This document shows positions 5,398-5,555 of a DNA stretch of 5,555 nt, piece after piece (positions within the stretch are counted from its first letter, which is position 1; every line of letters starts with the position of its first letter). The notes beneath the pieces were generated by a model, which searched no databases, had not been told where the DNA came from, and worked only from the letters and a program-made list of their open reading frames with translations. A program made the position numbers and the translations under genes. This DNA is from Lachnospiraceae bacterium UBA1753 (GTDB lineage Bacteria > Bacillota > Clostridia > Lachnospirales > Lachnospiraceae), in assembly GCA_002317595.1 (NCBI GenBank), contig DCHL01000077.1, positions 6,425-11,979 of the forward strand, written 5' to 3'.

Positions 5398-5555
5398 CAA
5401 AGTAAGCCAAGCTCCTCTCCGCATTCAAGCACAACAACCTCGCAGCTATCGAGTGTAAGCCACTCACCTGGTATTTCCTTCGTTTCCCTATTCGATAAGA
5501 CAACCGCCTCCGCAGAATACTCAAGCTTCAGCTTGGCAGTATCCGTTCCAAAATT
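5397..5555 (-). CDS. C-terminal 52 residues of an unidentified protein, cut by window edge
   Basis: An open frame runs from the window edge to a TGA at 5399-5397, with a second TGA at 5396-5394. The visible tail reads as alternating beta strands (LKLEYSAEAVVLSN, then EWLTLDSCEVVVLECG). A pattern of VLSN followed by a strand ending in EVVVLE is reminiscent of the C-terminal beta domain of GH13-type alpha-glucosidases, but 52 residues are not enough to assign it. The one-base overlap with the acetyltransferase start supports both that this is a real gene and that the two are co-translated. Confidence 0.65.
   Translation of the reverse strand, partial: NFGTDTAKLKLEYSAEAVVLSNRETKEIPGEWLTLDSCEVVVLECGEELGLL

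Noticed and set aside
5397..5424. ATG at 5424 as the acetyltransferase start
   Set aside because: No ribosome binding site precedes it, it would extend further into the upstream gene, and it adds nine residues before the usual family N-terminus.
4946..5458. Long plus-strand open frame opposite the acetyltransferase
   Set aside because: It mirrors a gene with full family motifs; the translation has no coherent features.

Overview
The window looks like a low-to-mid-GC anaerobic Firmicute, most likely a Lachnospiraceae/Clostridia relative. I infer this from strong AGGAGG-type ribosome binding sites, near-perfect sigma-A promoters, an energy-coupling-factor (ECF) transporter of the UPF0397 type, and small membrane proteins of a type I associate with anaerobic Clostridia. 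This is a reading by eye; no taxonomic marker gene is present. Every gene I can support lies on the minus strand, so transcription runs from high to low coordinates.

Right part (5555 to 1446). The window opens inside an unidentified gene whose last 52 codons are visible. Its stop overlaps by one base the start of an AAC(3)-like N-acetyltransferase (5397-4615). A strong promoter (TTGAGA, 17 bp, TATAAT) sits across the end of the acetyltransferase gene and should drive a compact three-gene ECF transporter operon. The order is a UPF0397 substrate-binding membrane subunit (4533-3982), a fused double ATPase (3982-2276) and an EcfT-type transmembrane coupling protein (2279-1446). The junctions are tightly coupled (1-nt and 4-nt overlaps). 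The three proteins should assemble into one importer: the S subunit binds a small molecule, the two nucleotide-binding domains hydrolyse ATP, and EcfT transmits the movement. The substrate cannot be read from the sequence, and there is no room for a vitamin riboswitch in the short leader. The ATPase has no ATG, GTG or TTG start ahead of its essential N-terminal strands. An ATT sits exactly where a TAATG stop-start overlap would put an ATG.

Left part (1410 to 1). A consensus promoter (TTGACA, 18 bp, TATAAT) with a perfect ribosome binding site drives a 136-residue membrane protein of unknown function (1337-927), followed by two small hairpins, one terminator-like. A second small membrane protein of 104 residues lies at 346-32. 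The two share a WG-x-S motif and similar layout, so they may be distant relatives or partners. Seven codons at the left edge (21-1) may begin a third gene with a start resembling the 136-residue protein.

Between the two small genes is about 580 bp without a credible gene. It holds the most unusual structure in the window: six 40-bp imperfect inverted-repeat units between 447 and 791. Each has a GGTG(T/G)AATAT-like arm and its inverted copy at an invariant 30-bp offset, around a variable centre, with irregular 13-32 bp gaps between units. Two shorter T-rich tandem copies of the same core lie at 391-449. It is not a CRISPR array. The geometry suggests an array of binding or recombination sites for an unknown DNA-binding protein, or a BIME-like mosaic repeat.
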